Assembly (NCBI GenBank): GCA_002483365.1
Contig: DLHT01000003.1
Location: forward strand, 62,001-126,000
Direction: 5' to 3'
Origin: Cellvibrio sp. UBA7661
GTDB lineage: Bacteria > Pseudomonadota > Gammaproteobacteria > Pseudomonadales > Cellvibrionaceae
DNA length: 64,000 nucleotides
The notes below the pieces were generated by a model, which worked only from the letters and a program-made list of their open reading frames with translations, did not search any database and was not told where the DNA came from. The position numbers and the translations under genes were made by a program. Positions within the stretch are counted from its first letter, which is position 1, and every line of letters begins with the position of its first letter. This document shows, piece after piece, positions 61,303 to 64,000 of the stretch.

Positions 61303-62385
61303 TCAAATATAGCGATTAAGACAATTTAAATCGGCAAAGGATTGTTCAAGGCGTTTCACCATGTACTCTTCACTTTGACGCAACCAGACGCGCGGATCGT
61401 AAAATTTTTTGTTGGGCTTTTCATCGCCCTCGGGGTTGCCTATCTGGCCCTGTAAATAATCGGCATTGGCTTTGTAGTAATCCATAGTGCCTTCCCAAAA
61501 CGCCCACTGGGTGTCGGTATCGATATTCATTTTTACCACACCGTAGCGGATGGATTGCGCAATATCGTCCGCCTCGGAACCTGAACCGCCGTGAAAAACA
61601 AAATCGAGGCTGTTGTATGGCACACCGAATTTTTCACTCACGTAGGTTTGCGAGTTGCGCAAAATTTCGGGCGTGAGTTTGACATTGCCAGGCTTATAAA
61701 CGCCATGCACATTACCGAAGGAAGCTGCGATGGTAAATTTGTCGCTGATCGGGCGCAATTTTTCATAGGCGTAGGCAACATCCTGCGGCTGGGTGTAGAG
61801 CGCGGAATTATCCAGATGGCTGTTATCGACACCATCTTCTTCGCCGCCGGTGCAGCCCAATTCAATTTCAAGCGTAATGCCAAGCTTGCTCATGCGCGCG
61901 AGATAGTGCGCCGAGATTTCGATATTTTCCTGCAGCGATTCTTCCGATAAATCAATCATGTGCGAGCTGAATAACGGCGCGCCGGTTTGTGCAAAATGTT
62001 TTTCGCTGGCATCGAGTAAACCGTCGATCCAGGACAATAATTTTTTGGCGGCGTGGTCGGTGTGCAAAATCACCGGTACACCATAGGCAGCCGCAACAGT
62101 GTGGACATAATGAGCCGCCGCGATCGAACCGAGAATAGAACTGCCCTGGCCATCGAGCTTGATGCTTTTACCGATAAAAAACCCAGAACCGCCTTGCGAC
62201 AATTGCACAATCACTGGCGAGTTCACTTTGCGCGCTGCTTCGAGCGTAGCGTTAATGGTATTGGTGTTGGCTGCGTTCACTGCAGGATAAGCAAAGCCGC
62301 CCGCTTTGGCGGCATTGAATAAGGTTTTTACCGCATCGCCAGTGGCAACACCGGGGGCAACAAGGTTAGCGAGACTGTTCATCAT
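61303..62385 (-). CDS. fba: fructose-bisphosphate aldolase class II
   Basis: Reversible aldol condensation of triose phosphates. 360 residues, class IIA like E. coli FbaA (359). Zinc and catalytic residues D110 and H111 in ILHTDHAAKK, ELGCTGGEEDGVDN, FHGGSGSE and NIDTDTQWAF for phosphate binding. AGGA before the ATG pair at 62382-62385. Confidence 0.96.
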   Translation of the reverse strand: MMNSLANLVAPGVATGDAVKTLFNAAKAGGFAYPAVNAANTNTINATLEAARKVNSPVIVQLSQGGSGFFIGKSIKLDGQGSSILGSIAAAHYVHTVAAAYGVPVILHTDHAAKKLLSWIDGLLDASEKHFAQTGAPLFSSHMIDLSEESLQENIEISAHYLARMSKLGITLEIELGCTGGEEDGVDNSHLDNSALYTQPQDVAYAYEKLRPISDKFTIAASFGNVHGVYKPGNVKLTPEILRNSQTYVSEKFGVPYNSLDFVFHGGSGSEADDIAQSIRYGVVKMNIDTDTQWAFWEGTMDYYKANADYLQGQIGNPEGDEKPNKKFYDPRVWLRQSEEYMVKRLEQSFADLNCLNRYI

Positions 62386-62505
62386 AAAATCCTGTGTCGT
62401 GGTTGATTTTTGTGATGACCGAGTTATTCGCCGATTGGATTTTTTTAGTTTTTCTTTTTTGATTTTTCTATTGGAGTAGCAACTTGTTTTTTATCTGTAT
62501 CAAAA

Positions 62506-62533
62506 ACTGGACTTCCGCACGCGGGAGTGACGT
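62506..62533. repeat. short hairpin repeat between tpiA and fba
   Basis: ACTGGACTTCCGCACGCGGG then AGTGACG; nearly the unit at 50855-50883. Confidence 0.75.
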
Positions 62534-62552
62534 TAACAACATTTTCTATACA

Positions 62553-63314
62553 TCACCCTGCGATTTCTGATGCCTGTTCGCAAATCGCCACAAAATGCCC
62601 CGGGTCCAAACTGGCACCGCCGACCAGAAGGCCATCGATATCCGCTTGCTGCAATAAATCCTGCGCATTGCTTTTGGTGACGCTGCCACCGTAGAGAATA
62701 CGCACACGGTTTGCAGTGGCCTGATCAAAAATTTGCGCGAGTTCCGCGCGGATAAATTGATGCACCTCCTGCGCGATTGCCGGTGTTGCGGCAAGGCCAG
62801 TGCCAATCGCCCAGACCGGTTCGTAGGCGATACATAAATCCTTGCCGGTCAAATCAATATCAGTAAGACCACCGCGCAATTGTTCACGCAGAACTTGCTC
62901 GGTGATATTGGCCTCGCGCTGCTGCCGATTTTCACCGACGCAGAGCACCGGCAATAGACCGTGATTCAACGCAGTGCGCACTTTGATTTGGCAACCTTCA
63001 TTATTCTCGGCAAACATGGCGCGACGTTCCGAGTGACCAATCAAACACAGCGAGCAACCCGCCTGCTTGAGCATTTGCGCAGAGGTCTCACCGGTATAGG
63101 CACCGGATTCGTAGCGGCTCACGTTCTGGCTGCCGATCTGCAGCTCGGAATACTGCAAAAAGGTCATCATGTCGCGCATATACAAATAGGGCGGACAGAT
63201 GGCAATTTGCGCTGCAAAGTGCTTCCCAATAAAGGAGGCCACCGAGGTGCAGATCAGATCCAAACCGCCATTCAGTTTCCAGTTGGCGATCACAATGGGT
63301 TTGCGTTGTTTCAT
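62553..63314 (-). CDS. tpiA: triosephosphate isomerase
   Basis: Interconverts dihydroxyacetone phosphate and glyceraldehyde 3-phosphate. 253 residues from 63314. Catalytic N11/K13 (ANWKLNG), H94 (LIGHSERR) and E165 (AYEPVWAIGTG), phosphate loop ILYGGSV. The frame continues to 63362 but those residues are not TpiA-like. Upstream lie two LacI-type palindromes. Normally tpiA sits near secG/tRNA in Pseudomonas, so a place beside fba and fbp is a different arrangement. Confidence 0.96.
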   Translation of the reverse strand: MKQRKPIVIANWKLNGGLDLICTSVASFIGKHFAAQIAICPPYLYMRDMMTFLQYSELQIGSQNVSRYESGAYTGETSAQMLKQAGCSLCLIGHSERRAMFAENNEGCQIKVRTALNHGLLPVLCVGENRQQREANITEQVLREQLRGGLTDIDLTGKDLCIAYEPVWAIGTGLAATPAIAQEVHQFIRAELAQIFDQATANRVRILYGGSVTKSNAQDLLQQADIDGLLVGGASLDPGHFVAICEQASEIAG

Positions 63315-63488
63315 GGTGAATAACTCAAGTAAGAAAAAACACCCCGGCTGCTTTTGAGGCAACAGGGGCAGTTCTGATAGTGAAAATGCTACACAGGGGA
63401 ATGAAATCGGGCAATAGCCGCGCAGGATTATTTTGCTTAAAAATGGATTTTTGTAGAAATTAAATCCTAAATAATCAGTGAAAACACG

Positions 63489-63502
63489 TGTAAACGTTTC
63501 AT
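63489..63502. promoter_or_regulatory. LacI-type operator upstream of tpiA, distal/proximal pair member 1
   Basis: TGTAAACGTTTCAT, left half perfect, centre 32 bp from the perfect palindrome next to it. Confidence 0.6.
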
Positions 63503-63516
63503 TTTAGCGGCAATAA

Positions 63517-63538
63517 AAAATGTAAACGTTTACATTTT
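63517..63538. promoter_or_regulatory. perfect LacI-type palindrome upstream of tpiA
   Basis: TGTAAACGTTTACA (63521-63534) within a 22-bp perfect palindrome with A and T flanks. About 210 bp before tpiA and just after the end of the GGDEF gene. Confidence 0.8.
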
Positions 63539-63542
63539 ACTG

Positions 63543-64000
63543 CTATTCCGCAGCCTCTTCCCCGACAGCGGATAGCCCCTCCGGGCGGTAGATTGCATAG
63601 TTATTCTTACCCTGGCGTTTGACCGCGTACATGGCCTGGTCGGCATGTTTACGCAGGCTCAGCGGGTTGTCGCCGTGGTCGGGGTAGAGCGCAATCCCGA
63701 TACTCATCCCGACCTTCTCCAGCACCCCCGGCTGTACATCGATCGGAATTTGCTGGGCATCGAGTATTTTCCGGGCGATGCGCTCAACCATTTCAATGTT
63801 CCCTGCATGATTGAGCAGCAGCAAAAATTCATCGCCGCCCAAGCGTGCAACCACATCGGATTCACGTACCAGTTTGCGCAGCCGCTGGGCGACGGTGTAC
63901 AACACTTTATCGCCAGCATCGTGGCCGTAGGTATCGTTGATAAATTTGAAGCGATCGAGATCGATCATCATGATGGCAAATTCACAACCGCTTTTGGGGG
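63543..64000 (-). CDS. diguanylate cyclase GGDEF domain, 5' end outside window
   Basis: C-terminal part of a c-di-GMP synthase. The frame is open to the right edge (reading ...SGCEFAIMMIDLDRFKFIN, fits the GGDEF start). Motifs: IDLDRFKFINDTYGHDAGD, active site GGDEF in ARLGGDEFLL, and HADQAMYAVKRQGKN at the end. No EAL domain follows within the gene; it ends with a short acidic tail. No RxxD inhibitory site visible at the usual position before GGDEF (RESDVVARLGGDEF has RESD, which is the I-site motif, so product inhibition is likely). Sensor domain lies beyond the window. Confidence 0.93.
   Translation of the reverse strand, partial: PKSGCEFAIMMIDLDRFKFINDTYGHDAGDKVLYTVAQRLRKLVRESDVVARLGGDEFLLLLNHAGNIEMVERIARKILDAQQIPIDVQPGVLEKVGMSIGIALYPDHGDNPLSLRKHADQAMYAVKRQGKNNYAIYRPEGLSAVGEEAAE

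Noticed and set aside
1..64000. CRISPR array, prophage, integron or insertion sequence
   Set aside because: No regularly spaced repeat array, no cas, integrase, transposase or phage structural gene was seen; the repeats found are short palindromic units.
1..64000. tRNA or rRNA genes
   Set aside because: No cloverleaf with the conserved GGTTCGAATCC-type arm and CCA end, and no rRNA-like stretch, was recognised on either strand.

Overview
The window is chromosomal DNA of a plant-polysaccharide-degrading gammaproteobacterium, most likely Cellvibrio or a close relative. This rests on gene content and recalled family knowledge, not on a search. Several housekeeping blocks have the order I recall from Pseudomonas (dsbB - rsd/algQ - FKBP isomerase - algP, then an ABC-F ATPase; glnA, thiI, typA; pip - dtd). 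They sit beside a pectin-utilisation locus with a large TonB-dependent receptor of the TIGR01782 type. I found no tRNA, rRNA, CRISPR array, transposase, integrase or prophage gene. Gene density is high and base use is even throughout.

Layout. 0-9 kb: gshA (5' end outside the window), a solo FliL-like protein, dsbB, rsd, an FKBP lipoprotein, an AlgP-like Lys/Ala-rich protein, two small conserved proteins (DUF2789, TIGR02444), a YheS-type ABC-F ATPase and a small outer-membrane beta-barrel candidate. 9-22 kb: an ExoD-family membrane protein, a DUF482/GNAT-like protein, a chemoreceptor, ntrC-ntrB, a DUF4124 protein, glnA with a clear sigma-54 promoter and two NtrC-like sites, a cation/proton antiporter and a second chemoreceptor. 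22-35 kb: thiI, an acyltransferase, a ccmC remnant, typA, a TauE-type exporter, hemH, small proteins, a PQQ-type sugar dehydrogenase, tag, a WYL regulator, pip, dtd and a GNAT enzyme.

35-55 kb is the pectin locus. On the minus strand lie a polygalacturonase (GH28), a TonB-dependent receptor, a DUF4861-GH105 fusion lipoprotein, kduI, kduD and an orphan binding protein. On the plus strand lie altronate dehydratase (uxaA), the three-gene transhydrogenase pntAA-pntAB-pntB, a VOC protein, a UxuB-type reductase, a pectin methylesterase (CE8) and a third chemoreceptor; kdgK is on the minus strand. Together they describe demethylation and cleavage of pectin, uptake of fragments, release of unsaturated galacturonate, and conversion of both saturated and unsaturated uronates towards 2-keto-3-deoxygluconate and its phosphate. 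Pectate lyase, uronate isomerase and KDPG aldolase are not in the window. 57-64 kb: a membrane trio (DUF2157, DUF4401, GDYXXLXY), then fbp, fba and tpiA as a triose/hexose-phosphate cluster, and the end of a GGDEF gene.

The most interesting signals are non-coding. Two LacI-type palindromes lie exactly 32 bp centre to centre upstream of the pectin genes, and a second pair with the same 32-bp spacing lies upstream of tpiA, which suggests one regulator for pectin use and central carbon flow. Between the first pair and uxaA is a strong plus-strand intrinsic terminator with no gene in front of it: a candidate small RNA or leader. Two intergenic hairpins share a 52-nt core but have unrelated, self-complementary arms. 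A second short hairpin repeat family occurs only in the 36-63 kb part of the window.
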